DNA of 64,000 nt from Saururus chinensis (taxonomy: Eukaryota; Streptophyta; Magnoliopsida; Piperales; Saururaceae), in assembly GCA_035235625.1 (NCBI GenBank), contig CP141143.1:19017092-19081091 (forward strand), given 5' to 3'. Shown here one piece after another: positions 12,801-24,470 of the stretch. The notes under the pieces are model-generated. The model searched no databases, was not told where the DNA came from, and saw only the letters and a program-made list of their open reading frames with translations. The number at the start of each line of letters is the position of its first letter. Position 1 is the first letter of the stretch. The position numbers and the translations under genes are program-made.

Positions 12801-15272
12801 TGCTCTTGCCGGGTACTTATTATTGTTGTCATCCCCCCAGCGCCTGGTCAGAAATAGGTTAGACATGAAGACCATGTGACTAGTTGTTTCATACGACAGA
12901 ATCAGTCTTTCTTCCTTTTTTTTTTATTGAAGTAACTGCGCGCATAAAATTGAGAATGGTGCTAAAGAGATGATTGGAACTCAACTACCAGAAGCTTTAC
13001 AGCTAAAGATCTGAAAAACTTTTTCTGTCTACAATTTTAAAACAATTTGTATTTGTCAATTGTAAAATGACTTGCTCAAATTGAGCTAAGATTGAGTCCC
13101 TTCCACGAGTGTCAAACTGTCGAACTGATACAATCCCAGCCATCTGTTGATAGGTAATGAAAACGAAGTAATTCCATTTTATGCCTACTTGTAATTTAGA
13201 AGTTCACAACAGTATTCTCAGACTGACTACTCAGCAAACATAATGCTCTTAACAGTTTTCATTAGACTAAAAAAGATGTCTTCTTTTCAAACTCCAACTT
13301 CATTCTATATATGACTCCTTATGATGCAGCGCAAAAATTGAACAAACACAATTGAAGGAATACTTTCGAATTTCACTATTCAGAAATTGAAATTATAAAG
13401 GAAACAGAGCTATGATTCAACCTCCCGTTGAATTCACAGTTCTCAGCTCTGACAGAGCTCGAGGAAAACCTCTCTGGACAACCAGAAATACATTTCGTAT
13501 TTTATCCCAAAAGTATCCTTACAAACATCAAATTTCCTATTTATACTCTAAGATTTGAATAGGAAAACATCTGGCGATTAACAGTATTAATTTTGCTTCA
13601 GATTTCATTACACTGTTTAACCGCACAGCTGAGGCAGACGAATAACAGAATTAACGGTTTTATTAAGTAAACCGTAATGTCCCAATTGCCCCTAACAGTT
13701 TCACAAAACTACTCGTTTGTCTACACAACTGAAGTCGTCCCATTAGTGAATACCGATAATAGCCTTGCATTGTTTTATAACCTCTACAAGTGTTTGATGA
13801 AATTCCTCAATCACTTGATTTCAGTGTGGAGTTCCTGTGTTTCCTATGTTTAGTCTGCTCTTGCATCACCTTATGCATGCAAAGTTAATATGAAATGGAA
13901 AAGAAATAGATATACCTGGTAAGGAATAGAACAAAAGTGGTAAATACGACATTAATGGAACCTTTTTCAGTCTAGATTATGAAGAATTACAATGAGAAAC
14001 AAATAAAATGAACAACAAAGTAAATAAAATTATAACGAGAAACAAGTAGAAAGAAAAACAAAGCAAAGAAAGTACTCTCAATCCAGTAGCATCAGATAAA
14101 GGCTGAACCACATCACCCACATAAAAAATAGTCCAGAGGTCTTTGTCCTTATTGCAGCAGCAGGATGTCGGGAGAAGACAAATACTTGATTCAACTAGTA
14201 TCCTGGTTTTACAATTTATAAGGAAGAAAATATAATAAGTAGACAACTTCACACTACATGGCATTAATTGATTTGCAAATAAATTAAAAGATCCCCTACA
14301 ATATAATGAAGACATTACAACTTTCGGTTGAGAAACATGTGGCCAAATGTGTGGGATAGTAAACAGCAATCAAATGCTATACTCCAGCCTTTAGCTTCAA
14401 TTGACCCTCAAAATTACCCCTTCGAAACATTGGCCAATGTCCATTGCTCTCACAGGGTATCTTGGAAGATAACTTAATGTAAAACCATCACAACTGTTGC
14501 ACTTGAATTATTGCAAGTGCTGCATGCTGCAACCACAAAACTAATGTTTAATTATCTCATATTCCCAATCAACCAACTACCAAATGAAGACAACAGACTC
14601 ATGTAAATATATTTTGTTATTCTATAACAGAAGCAACACCAAAGTTTTAAACAGTTACTGTTCTTTTCAAGCTTCCAACCTCCTATAAGTTTCCACACTT
14701 AAGCATACAATCAAGCTTCTAAACCCCTAACTCCAGCAATACAATGAGCAAATAAGCTATATCACCAGAGAAAAGATGTAAAAACCATAAAGAGATGTTG
14801 GGCGAGTTCAACCAAACATACACATGTTTCCTTCCATAATTATCCAAAAATGTCACCCTAAAAATACTTGGCATTCCGCTGCACTTTTATATCACTAAGG
14901 GCTCAACTGCATAAGCATCACACTAACAAGGCGTTCAAACTAATTTCAGTCATATGGAACATCAAACAATCAGATATCTACCATCCATTATCTTGCAATA
15001 AGCCTGAAAGCCATGCTTTATAGCTACTGCAAATGAACTGCAGTGAGCATGAACACCCCAATAACCATTCAGATCATATTTCTTCTCATTCATTGAGAGG
15101 GTGAACAACATCTTAAACATAGAAATGAACAAATTAGCATTAAGCAACTACATTAAGTCACAAGTGGTATAAAAACCATTAAACCCAACCCAAAGAACAA
15201 TTTTCCAACATTTTTTGGTAAAAAGAAAAAGAAAATAAAAAACAGTATAGCTACAATGCCGAACCCAGGATT
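9821..15272. other. Long intergenic stretch without a supported gene
   Basis: I read both strands and found only short ORFs without family signatures. A GC-richer patch at about 9970-10140 holds a 48-codon stretch starting MDTSHSREKTRPKPDP that I cannot assign. Another GC-richer patch is at 10560-11080. The part nearest 15270 should contain the 3' UTR of the ribonucleotide reductase gene. A minus-strand ORF at 13977-14369 has no family match that I recognise. Confidence 0.45.
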
Positions 15273-16262
15273 TCAGAAATCCTCGTCGAGCTTAAACACA
15301 TGGTTCCCTCCATCCCCATTCAAACTGGACATGACCGACGCCTTCTGGTACTCGCCCACCCTCTTCTCAAAGAAGTTGGTCTTTCCCTGCAAAGAGATCA
15401 GCTCCATCCAATCGAATGGGTTCTGCACATTGTACAACTTCGCATAACCCAGGGCCGCCAGCAGCCGGTCGGCCACAAACTCAATGTACTGGCTCATCAG
15501 TTCCGCGTTCATCCCCACCAGCGCGCAGGGTAGAGCGTCGCAGACAAACTCCCTCTCGATGTCCACTGCGTCAGCGATGATCCCATAGACCCGTTCAGAG
15601 CTGAGTTTATGCTTTAGGAGGCTATAGAGGAGGCAGGCGAAATCGCAATGCAGACCCTCGTCGCGGGAGATAAGCTCGTTGGAAAAGGTGAGTCCAGGCA
15701 TGAGGCCGCGCTTCTTCAGCCAGAAGATGGAGCAGAAACTGCCGGAGAAGAAGATGCCCTCGACACAGGCGAAGGCGACGAGGCGCTCGGCAAAGGACTC
15801 AGAGCCGTCGATCCAGCGGAGGGCCCAGTCGGCCTTCTTGCCGACGCAGGGGACGGTATCGATGGCGTGGAAGAGGCGGTTCTTCTCGACAGGGTCCTTG
15901 ATATAGGACTCGAGCAAGAGGCTGTACATCTCAGAGTGGATGTTCTCGATGGCAATCTGGAAGCCGTAGAAGGCACGAGCCTCGGGGAGCTGGACCTCCT
16001 TCATGAATCGGCAGGCGAGGTTCTCAAGGACGATGCCGTCCGAGGCAGCGAAGAAAGCGAGCACGTGGGAGACGAAGTGGTGCTCGTCCCCGGAGAGGGA
16101 GTCCCAGTGGCGGCCGTCCTGGGAAAGATCCACCTCCTCGGCGGTCCAGAAGGAGGCCTCGGCCTTCTTGTACATCTCCCAAATCTGGGGTTACCGGATG
16201 GGGAACATGCAGAACCGGTCCGGATTGGCCGCGAGCAGCGGCTCCTCTGGGAACGCCGGCAT
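15273..16262 (-). CDS. Ribonucleotide reductase small subunit (R2), intronless, with a nonsense codon at position 24
   Basis: Small subunit of class Ia ribonucleotide reductase, which holds the di-iron/tyrosyl radical used to make dNTPs from NDPs. The family start [20 protein letters not shown] begins at 16262, but codon 24 (16193-16191) is TAA where relatives have Tyr (FPI[13 protein letters not shown]). Reading remains open from there, and an internal Met at 16175 starts a clean 300-residue ORF. Numbering from that Met, all metal ligands are present (Asp46, Glu77, His80, Glu139, Glu173, His176), as are the radical Tyr84 and the C-terminal tail [10 protein letters not shown] that contacts the large subunit. 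The gene is single-exon and GC-rich, as plant R2 genes are. It may be a functional gene started at the internal Met, a very young pseudogene, or carry a one-base sequence error. Confidence 0.9.
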
Positions 16263-16863
16263 CCTCCGCCTAGGGTTTCTTCGGCAAAACAGATTCGAAC
16301 GATGCGAGGCTGAAAGATTGGGGATTTGGGAATTTTGAGGCGGGTGGAGATGGACTGGCCGTGAATTGTATAAATAGGGAGGGGGGGAGAGCGGGGAATT
16401 TGAAAATTTGGGGAGGAGAGGAGCCGGGGGCGGAAGCTTGCGAGGGAAGGGACGAAGAGTACTGTGGCAGAGAAGTTAGAAATGAGCGGCTTTTTGAAAT
16501 CCGGAGGGAACGAATAAAATTGGGCTGTGAAAATTGAATTGAATTTTGAACGGGGGAGCTTGTGGGAGAAGGGTCTCGGGAAGGAGGGGACCAGGGCTCT
16601 CCGAACTCCCCCGCTTTTCGAAAAAATTGGGGCACGTGCGGCCGGCGGAACTGGCGGATTGAATTGTGAAAAGTGGGGTGGGTCACATGGTGGATTGGTT
16701 GACATAAAGTGGGGTGGAATTCAGTGCAAAAAGGTTAAAATGCATTATAAATAGACATTGGAGGGACATTTATTATTTGATTTCAGTTTTCCCATTTTTT
16801 GGCGGTTTAGTTTTTAGTTTGTCTCTGCTTTAATATTGGAAGGTCGTGAAAAGTTATTTTTAG
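16263..16863. promoter_or_regulatory. Upstream region of the R2 gene
   Basis: GC-rich sequence directly upstream of the R2 start. A CACGTG G-box core lies at 16633-16638. TATAAATA elements lie near 16369 and at 16746-16753, both read on the plus strand; the first also reads TATTTATA on the minus strand, about 110 bp upstream of the R2 ATG. No E2F-type TTTCCCGC site was recognised. A 75-codon plus-strand ORF here is not supported. Confidence 0.4.
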
Positions 16864-19349
16864 GAGTCAACTTGTCCGGTGGGCAGAAAGTGCGTCTTGC
16901 ACTGGCGAGGTAAATTTTCCTTGAACTTCTTTATGATTAAGGTCGAGGTGGCTGACTTAGTGATGAATATAATTGAATTGCAGGGCAGTTTATAAGGAGT
17001 CAGATATACGGGTCCTCTAATGCACAAAAAAACCCTTGTTCTATGTACCCACAACACACAGGTATACTTCTAATTGCTCATTTGAAAAAATTACATTCAC
17101 TTGAAACCGTATGACATTATCTTATAAAGAGCTAGTCATTATTGAGATCTTTCTTTTTGCATTCGTTCAATGCAACACTGATGATTCCTTCATATGTTTA
17201 ACTCTTAGTGAAACTGAAGTCATAAACACTGATGATTACTGATGTACTGCATAATCATATAAGGATGAAATTTCGTTACAGGAAGGGTATTTTGTAATTT
17301 CACCACCAGGAGGCTGTTTCTTCATTTTCCAAAATCATCAGAAGTTTCCAGGAACGTTAAAATTTATTTTCTCTAATTTAAAATAGCTAGCTCTGCTTTA
17401 CTTTATGTAGAGAAGACTTTTAATGTTTATGTATAAGCTTACCTAGAAATAGAAAAGCTTCCCTCAAATAAAGACATACTAAGAAACCTCCTATACTGTT
17501 CTAAACTTAAAATTTCCTGATAGATTAAAGCAAAGCTATATATTTTGAATTGAAGGAAATAAATCAAATGTCCCTGGAAACTTCTAGCCATGCCTAAGCT
17601 GCCCTAGTAGTGAAATTACAAAAAAAAAACCACGCAAAAAAAATTCTGAATCTGTATCTCTCTTCTTTTGTTTCCTTCTTCTAGGTTCTTCTTAATATGA
17701 TTATGTACTACATCAGTTTCTTCATATGGTTAATGTTTGGTTGATATCAATGAACTTTCCATTCTATTTATGTCGTCACATACATCTTAGAGTGAGGTGT
17801 CTTAATTTATTCTCAATTACGGAATGTTGGTAGATGTTGATTAAAGTGATATACATGTATAAGACTTGCTTCTGTAGAAAAGGGGTTAACATGATTGTTT
17901 CTTTACTTGTAATTTCTCCAAAGATATGGAGAGTGAATATGAACAGATGTTCACAGTACTACTTCCTATTACAGACAATATCCAGCGCTGACATGATTGT
18001 AGTTATGGATAAAGGAAATGTGAAATGGGCTGGTAGAAGAGGTGAATTTTTAATTTCATCACGTCTGGAAAATCTGATGATTGATCATTCTCAAGATTTA
18101 AAACAGAATTCAAAAGTTTCCTCCTATGATAAGTTCGATCTACTGGAGGAGAAGGAAGCAACAACTGTCTCAGAGAAAGCTCACGACATCATTGAACTAG
18201 AACAACGATCAGAGGGCAAATTTGACTTTAAAGTGTATAAGTGAGTAAAAATCCTTGTACTCGATAAATGACTTAATTCTGTGCTTGTCTGGTTCATTTA
18301 TATCAATAGCGGTTTTTTGGTATCTAACTATCTATATTTTATGCAAGATGTATTCAGAAGTCACGCCACATTTTCTGGATGGAAACTTGTACTATTGATA
18401 TTGCTATCAGCAGCCTTAATGCAATCTTCACGTAATGGAAATGACTTGTGGCTATCTCATTGGGTTGACAGCAATTCTAGAAGCCACGAAAATAAATATT
18501 CAACTCAATTTTATCTGGTACTTATGTATTTATTTAGATAATTTATGACTGCCAATTTCATCATTGCCATATATTATAAGCATGTTGATTTTTTTTATCA
18601 AAAAGGAAAAAGAAGGCCGAGAAGGGGAGGGGCAGCATTTATTATGATACAATAAAAATTTTTGTCGGGCTGTCCATGCATGTGCCTAGAGGTTTAAACG
18701 GAGGGAAGAGGATGCGGACAGCGGTACATAGAAGTTCATCTCCCAAAAACTGTTTGTGTCCTTCTGGATTTAAAACTCCAACTAAGTATTTTAGACATAA
18801 AACATTTCTGTGAAATTGGCGTACTGAACAAAATTACAAAAAAGATGGAATATCGGTGAAAATGCTTGAGGTATATGATTGTATATAAGAATATATATTC
18901 AGTTACAATAAAACAATTTGTTTCAGTTACTATAAAACAATCTGTTAAGCGAATTATCAGATGGCTGAGTAGATGTTTTCTTCCAGGCACAAGTAAAGGC
19001 AGATGGACAATACATCTCTATTCGGCTAAACAGATGCATATACAAACGGAAAGTTGGGCAAACAACATCTGTTTACACACTCATGTGCCTGGACCCTGCC
19101 AGGGTTCCTCGCTTTGCCTCATATGCATTAAAAACAACATGCTAGGGATAATATGGCAAAGAAATGGGTAGCAGCTGTGATGTTAGTGTTTTCCGTCATT
19201 TCTGATTAAGTGTTCTATTTCGTAGGCGATACTCTGCATTTTCTCTGTTGTAAATTCTTTTCTGACTCTTGCAAGGGCATTCTCATTTTCATACAGTGGC
19301 CTCCGGGCTGCAGTAGAAGTGCATAATAAACTGCTGAATAAGCTTATAA
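16864..19349 (+). pseudogene. ABCC13: ABCC13-type ABC transporter, 3' half fragment (NBD1 signature to second membrane domain), inverted relative to the other half
   Basis: Five exon remnants of a multidrug-resistance-type ABC transporter are seen: 16864-16909 (GVNLSGGQKVRLALAR, the ABC signature), 16984-17061 (AVYKESDI joined to GPLMHKKTLVLCTHNTQ), 17975-18240 (TISSADMIVVMDKGNVKW and linker), 18358-18517 (KSHATFSGW ... SSRNGNDLWLSHWVD) and 19226-19349 (AILCIFSVVNSFLTLARAF ... EVHNKLLNKLI). Splice sites are still good. The second exon has lost the segment with the Walker B LLDDVxSAVD, with a frame change across the junction, so nucleotide-binding domain 1 is dead. Homology ends abruptly at about 19349, in the second membrane domain; the rest of that domain and NBD2 are absent. 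ABCC13 is inferred from the MDKGxVKW and RNGNDLWLS wording. Confidence 0.85.
18541..19225. other. Intron of the ABCC13 fragment, no gene
   Basis: Sequence between the fourth and fifth exon remnants of the plus-strand ABCC13 piece. It contains short ORFs only and nothing that I recognise. Confidence 0.5.
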
Positions 19350-20385
19350 TTCCATAACATACATAGTACTTTTTATATAATCTATAACATACTTAGACAG
19401 TACTCAAGAAAAAACTCATAATAAATCAATTACTAGAGAGTAACTAAAACTAATGAACTGATGCTACTAACCTCTCCCATAATTACAATGACAGCACCCT
19501 TCGGAAGGTTAAGGGTGATGTGTTTCAAGACTGAAACATCACCATATAGCCATACTCTCATCTGAAGGACAAGTCAGTTCTGAACAATGCTCAGAGCAAG
19601 CTAAGAAACCGCTCAATCGCCTGATAGATATAATAGCCTGGCACGTGTTTTAATTATACATACTTAGGGGTCGTTTGGGTACGGAATCAATTCGGTAGCG
19701 AATTGGAATTTTTTGGAATTAATTTCGCCGATTTAATATAAAATCGGAATTTCGTTTGGGTATGAAATTTTTAATATGGAATCGTGTTTGGATAGCGAAT
19801 TGTGTTTAAGGTTAGATTCTTTAGAATTTTAAGTAAATTAACAAATATACCCTTTGAATAGAATTGTTTTAATAGAATCATTTTTGGGTAAGAAATTTAT
19901 GTATTTATTTAAAATTGTTAAATTTATGAAAAAAAAATAACCTTCATTTAAGCATTGTACGCGGTTAGTGTGCACTACTAACAATATGCCCGACCTAATG
20001 TATTTGGCTTTGGGCCATATAGAACAGTTTACGATCACGCTAAAAAAGTTATTTTATTTTAAAAATTAATTATAAAAGTACAAAAGGCCTCATATTTTTC
20101 CTCAAACATTCTTTTATGGCTTGACGGGCCAATGGAAGTTCGTACCGGCCAATATTGAGTATCGTACATACTTGTATTGGTGAAGAGGCCTTATGCTCCT
20201 CAAAAATTCTTTTATGGCTTGATGGGCCCATAGAAGTTCGTACCAGCCGATACTGAATATCGTACGTACCTATATCGGTTGAGACCGATATGGTAAGATT
20301 CAAGGTGATACGCCCCACGTAAATTGATTGTAAATGCATGAAATGAAATCTATTTTTAAAATAAACTTGTGAGGTTCCAGTCATA

Positions 20386-21169
20386 CTACATGAGGGCTAT
20401 GGTAAATGGGTACATTTGGGCCCCTTTCTCCTTTAAGATGTTCATCAGCTTCTCAGTCCCCGCTACAAGAGCAGCAGTTATCCCTCGTTCACTTGCAGAG
20501 TGAACTGCGTCTCGCACTACCGCACACAAAGAATGCATTAGGTCATCCAATAGAAGGCAAATTAGCAGCAATTTCAGTTAAAAATTAGTAACAGCTAATA
20601 CTTTCTCCGATGCAATCCTAGTAGACTGTTAATAGTTTATGGCAACGTCTTTGATAAACTGCACACGATTTCTAGCATATTTTATTCAATCACTGCCTCT
20701 ATTCACGGTAATGCGAGGCTAATATTACATATAATAGCAGCCAAGGTTAGAAAGCATATTTATCAACTTGAATGAGCACCAGCATGCGAAATGCAAAACC
20801 TTTGATGGGGAATGATAACTGATGTTTGCATCTGATGGCCAACCCATTGTCATTCTCAGCATGATTGTTATCATTGTAGACTTTATCCTACCATTCTGAA
20901 TGGGCTCTGCCATCTAGTACAAGCCTAACCAAGCAGCAGTATCACGAGCTTTGGATGGTCAAAATAAATTCTTCCTGGTCTTACATCCCTGCAATTCCTA
21001 TTTTACGAAAGGTCCAATTACAGGAATTGGCTAAGGGTTGCTTGTACCATCCCACTCCTAATGACATACTAGCAACTAATGTTATTCGTAGAACCTTAAA
21101 TTTTGCTTCTGGCCATGCTTTGTGAAGATCCCAAGCTGACATCATTGGGCAGCACATGTCATACCTTCC
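20386..21169 (-). pseudogene. Proline iminopeptidase C-terminal fragment inside the PIF-like element
   Basis: Two exons match the end of plant proline iminopeptidase (alpha/beta-hydrolase, S33), which removes N-terminal proline from peptides. Exon 21169-21095 reads GRYDMCCPMMSAWDLHKAWP then EAKFK and ends at a GT. The exon from 20520 reads VVRDAVHSASERGITAALVA then GTEKLMNILKEKG. The family has GRYDVCCPMMSAWDLHKAWP and DAGHSANEPG. The catalytic Asp and His positions are present, but Gly, Asn and Pro around the His are changed to Val, Ser and Arg, and the acceptor before the last exon is no longer AG. The nucleophile-serine part (GGSWG) is not in the window. It is a captured, truncated copy rather than a working gene. 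Confidence 0.85.
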
Positions 21170-21568
21170 CTGAAAATATGTGTCATATGTCAAATGAATT
21201 ACCATGCACATAAATATTTCTGCTAGTGTAACATTTCAGTTTATTGAGTGAATTAGCTTACTACATTATTGTTCTTATACATGCCAGACATCATCATCAA
21301 GCTCATAGTAGAGGTAAGGAAACATTGAGGAGCTTTAAGGGGAACTACCGAACAACAAATAATGAGTCATGACATTTTAAGTAATATCACAGCTTCTTTG
21401 GCAGTGTCCAATCAGAGAAATCATCTTCGTTACAAAACAAAATTTTACCTTCGGACATCGTCTGGGTCTTCAAAAGATAGCATTGTAAAACTGCAGTAAC
21501 TGGCCTAGAGATGGACAGAGTAGGCAGCCGACTGAACTCCTCGCTCATAGAATGAGAGTAAAGTTTAC

Positions 21569-21698
21569 CGAATGTTATCTGTGGTAACTTTTGGTCCAGG
21601 TGCAAATTTCATATTTTCATCTACAGGTAAATGCCCTTCTACCTCATTGGCAGCTTTATTTTCTGTTGAGCTGTGAACAATAACAGTCCCAAAATCAC
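21569..21698 (-). pseudogene. Captured exon of a second gene (GTVIVH motif, possibly Ste20/Hippo-type kinase tail)
   Basis: An exon-like segment bounded by an AG acceptor (after TTGTGCAG) and a GTAAAC donor. It encodes DFGTVIVHSSTENKAANEVE then GHLPVDENMKFAPG and TTDNIR. The DFGTVIVH wording resembles the region after the kinase domain in plant Ste20/MST-type kinases; I recall this only loosely. A further downstream segment ends in FEDPDDVRR directly before GTAAAA (about 21440-21470). Both lie inside the PIF-like element in the same orientation as the iminopeptidase exons. Confidence 0.4.
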
Positions 21699-22287
21699 CT
21701 GCACAACACAGATGTAATACACCTGAGGAACATTGCTCCCAGTTTTCAATTTGCTTACCTTGTTCCTAACTTTGACAAATCCAAAAGGCAGTCAATCTAC
21801 ATTTAATAAATAACAAGCACAATATATACCAACTGTAATCTTGTTTTATAACTTCAAATGCAAAAAACTAAGCTAGTAAACTTCCATATTAAATGTTCCA
21901 GACCATCATGAACACATTTTTATGGGGAAAAATCATTAGTTACTTATGCCAAGTATTTTGTACGGCCATCACCAATTTAGTGTACTTCGGAACTGCTCCA
22001 AAATGTTAGAAAACATGGCATTGGTACAAAAACCATGATAAAACAATTATATAAAAGAAGAAAACTTGAACAAATACCACAACAGATCAGTCCAAGAGTC
22101 AACTAGATACAAACTAATGGGAACTCCAACAAGAACAAGTCATACACCTCCGATGTGCTGCCAATGTCATCCTGCAAAACAAGAATAAAGCAAATATAGA
22201 AACGAATTATAGGATGGGAGGGATAACCTGTAAAGCAGAAACCTTTATGTACAAACATAAACTGTGAAACCAAAACATATGTGATGA

Positions 22288-22800
22288 TTAGTGGTGACGA
22301 TTATAGGCGATGCTTTCTCGACTTCGGAAATGAGTGAGATCCAGGCGCCGAAGTCGCCCCGGTCCACCGCCACCTTCGCTCGAAGCTCGGAGAGGACTAG
22401 ATTGAATGACATTCATGGATTGTATTTCTGGGGGAAACAATAGCTCATTGTAAAAGAAAGCACCAGGTGAAGAGCGAAGCTGCAGACATTGCTCAGATTC
22501 TTCCATCGCTAGCCGGACTTCAGGCAACGAAAACTGCTCGCGCACCGGTGGTCCGCAGGCAGGCTTCAGTCTTTATGGCTACGATGGGGCTGTCGTCCGT
22601 CCGCCATTGGAGCAGAGACCGCCGACCGCCAGAAGGAGATTGGCAGAGGAGGTCGGAGGCCCACTTCAGACGGCAGCAGCTTCCTTCGACGGCAACACTG
22701 GCTCCGATGGAATGCAAGGGGAGGGAGACGAGACAGACGAGGGAAATAGTGAGAGAGAAGATCGGGTTGAAGAGGAGAGGGCGAATCATTTATGAGGGGT
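22288..22800 (-). other. GC-rich leader-like cargo block in the PIF-like element
   Basis: This is the only strongly GC-rich part of the element interior. Minus-strand ORFs (one beginning MEESEQCLQLRSSPGAFF, another with a serine/arginine-rich start) overlap, and none matches a family that I know. Its position upstream of the captured exons suggests a captured promoter/first exon. That is inference only. Confidence 0.35.
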
Positions 22801-23061
22801 AAGGGCTGGAAATACGCGATAACGCGTGTTTCCGTTTTAACGCGTTTTCTGGAATCGACCGAATCTCCTCGCGAGGAGATTCGGTGATTCAGGACGGAAA
22901 CGCGACTGAATCGTGTTTCCGACGGAATTTTTAATTCCGTTTACATTCTATATCCAAATAAGATTTTAGTAATTCCATGCTGAATTATGACGGAATCGTC
23001 GGAATTTTCTCTCGATTCCGTACCCAAACATCACCTTAATCACACAAGATCCACACAGTAA

Positions 23062-23371
23062 GGGGCAGTTTGGATACAGATTTGTCGAAAAAATTAATTG
23101 GGAAATCTGCTTCATGGCGAAGTTAAATAGTGAGTTGTCAGTGCATTTATTGTGCCTGGGAATTTAAAAAAGTGAATGAATTTGATTCATCTCTCTAAAA
23201 TCTCCTCTGGAGGAGATTTCACAAGAAAGCTGATTAAGGCCCTTTTCAACACAGCTCTGGACTTCGTGGCACTTCTTGACAGATTTGTGGGAGATTCATT
23301 ACTAATAAAATTTGTGGCATTCCCAAACACGATTTGGCTTCATCTCCAGAAATCTGTATTCAAACAGCCCC
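23062..23371. mobile_element. 310-bp Tourist-like (PIF/Harbinger) MITE
   Basis: Terminal inverted repeats GGGGCAGTTTGGATACAG (left) and GGGGCTGTTTGAATACAG (right, reversed) are flanked by TAA on both sides (23059-23061 and 23372-23374). There is no coding capacity. It lies 27 bp from the right end of the 3.4-kb PIF-like element, in the same ABCC13 intron, and its ends are clearly related to that element's ends. Confidence 0.85.
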
Positions 23372-24358
23372 TAAGGAATGCTACAACTGTGTCAAATATA
23401 GACAACTCACATCTATCATGCCATTGATCACCCAAGGGAATGAATTTAGCGGAGAAACTAGGGTATTAAACAAAGCAACACATGTGAACACCTGAAAATA
23501 AGGTCCAGAATCAGGTATAATTTGTCATACAATGCATACAAAACACTACAAATCATTATAGAAAATAAAAACTGGTTACCGTGGCAGAATCTAGATTGTT
23601 ACCCATCAACATAAAAAGTCCAAATGTAAAGAAAGAAAAAAGGGTTGGTGTCGTCGCCCAAAAGAATACACACCATGCATCCAAATATTTCCGAGTCTGA
23701 AAATCACAAGTTAGTTACTGATATAATTTTCATATCTAGAATGATTGGGAAACAAATGAAGAATAAGATGAACAAATTGAATTTCATACTGAGAGGTGTT
23801 TCACTTCCAACTTTCTTGTTTTCATCAACCTACTTGCAAATAGTGCCTCCCAGCTATACATCTTCAACGTCCGAATATAAGTCAGAAGTTCACTGGTCTT
23901 TCGGATTCTGATATGACAGGAAGTTTCCACTTACTGAAATGATTAAGAACATATCCTCATTGAATTGGGCAGTTCCCTAGTGCAGGCTATGCATAGATAT
24001 GGGTGTGTGTGTGTGTAAAAAGAGAGAGGGAGAGTAGATTTACTTGCATTGGAGACTCTATACACATTGGCATATTTTGATAGTCAGAATAACTTTTATT
24101 CACAAGGGATCTACTATAAATGGCATTACATACCAAAACTGTGCGTACAAATGGTCCAAGAACTACTTCAGTATGTTACATTTTCTTCCTATTGAATAGC
24201 TTTTTATAAGAAAAAAACATGGATACTTGCGGAAATTTACCTCATTTTTTGCTTCATCATTTTCTCCGTCGCATTGGCAATTTGTGAAGAGATCCATTTG
24301 TTTACTACATAAAGAGATCTACGCATCACCATGTGTACAATGACAGTTGATAGTAACA

Positions 24359-24470
24359 TATAGAAAGCTGCTTACTGTCATTGTGGTAGAAAATAATGGA
24401 AAACTTGATTATATATAGAAAGCTGCTTACTGTCATTGTGGTAGAAAATAATGGAAAACTTGATTAAATA
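24359..24470. repeat. 55-bp tandem duplication in an ABCC13 intron
   Basis: The block TAGAAAGCTGCTTACTGTCA ... AAACTTGATTA occurs twice with a 55-bp offset (24361 and 24416) and almost no divergence, so it is a recent local duplication. It is noncoding. Confidence 0.85.

Larger units (their letters stand above)
19667..23035. mobile_element. 3.4-kb PIF/Harbinger-like element carrying host gene fragments (Pack-type transposon)
   Basis: The two ends are inverted repeats sharing the 16-base core GTTTGGGTACGGAATC, preceded by GGGGTC at the left and GGTGAT at the right. TTA directly flanks both ends (19664-19666 and 23036-23038), the target-site duplication expected of PIF/Harbinger elements. No transposase is visible inside. 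The interior instead holds, in one orientation (minus), a GC-rich leader-like block (22288-22800), an exon-like segment (21569-21698) and two exons of a proline iminopeptidase gene (21169-21095 and 20520-20386). It sits in an ABCC13 intron, 27 bp from the nearest exon. The mobile history is inferred; ends and cargo are seen directly. Confidence 0.8.

Noticed and set aside
13977-14369. 130-codon minus-strand ORF downstream of the R2 gene
   Set aside because: Mixed composition, no motif recognised, and no supporting splice structure.
15648-16313. Plus-strand 221-codon ORF opposite the ribonucleotide reductase gene
   Set aside because: It is the antisense shadow of a GC-rich conserved gene; its composition is the reverse of that gene's codon bias and no family matches.
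22467-22802. 111-codon plus-strand ORF rich in Arg in the PIF-like element
   Set aside because: GC-driven antisense read of the leader-like block; all captured exons recognised lie on the other strand.
23580-23696. Apparent one-base frameshift in an ABCC13 exon (TTTTFLSL reading)
   Set aside because: On recounting the T run across positions 23640-23641 the exon is 117 nt and fully in frame (LFSFFTFGLF). The earlier impression was a counting error.
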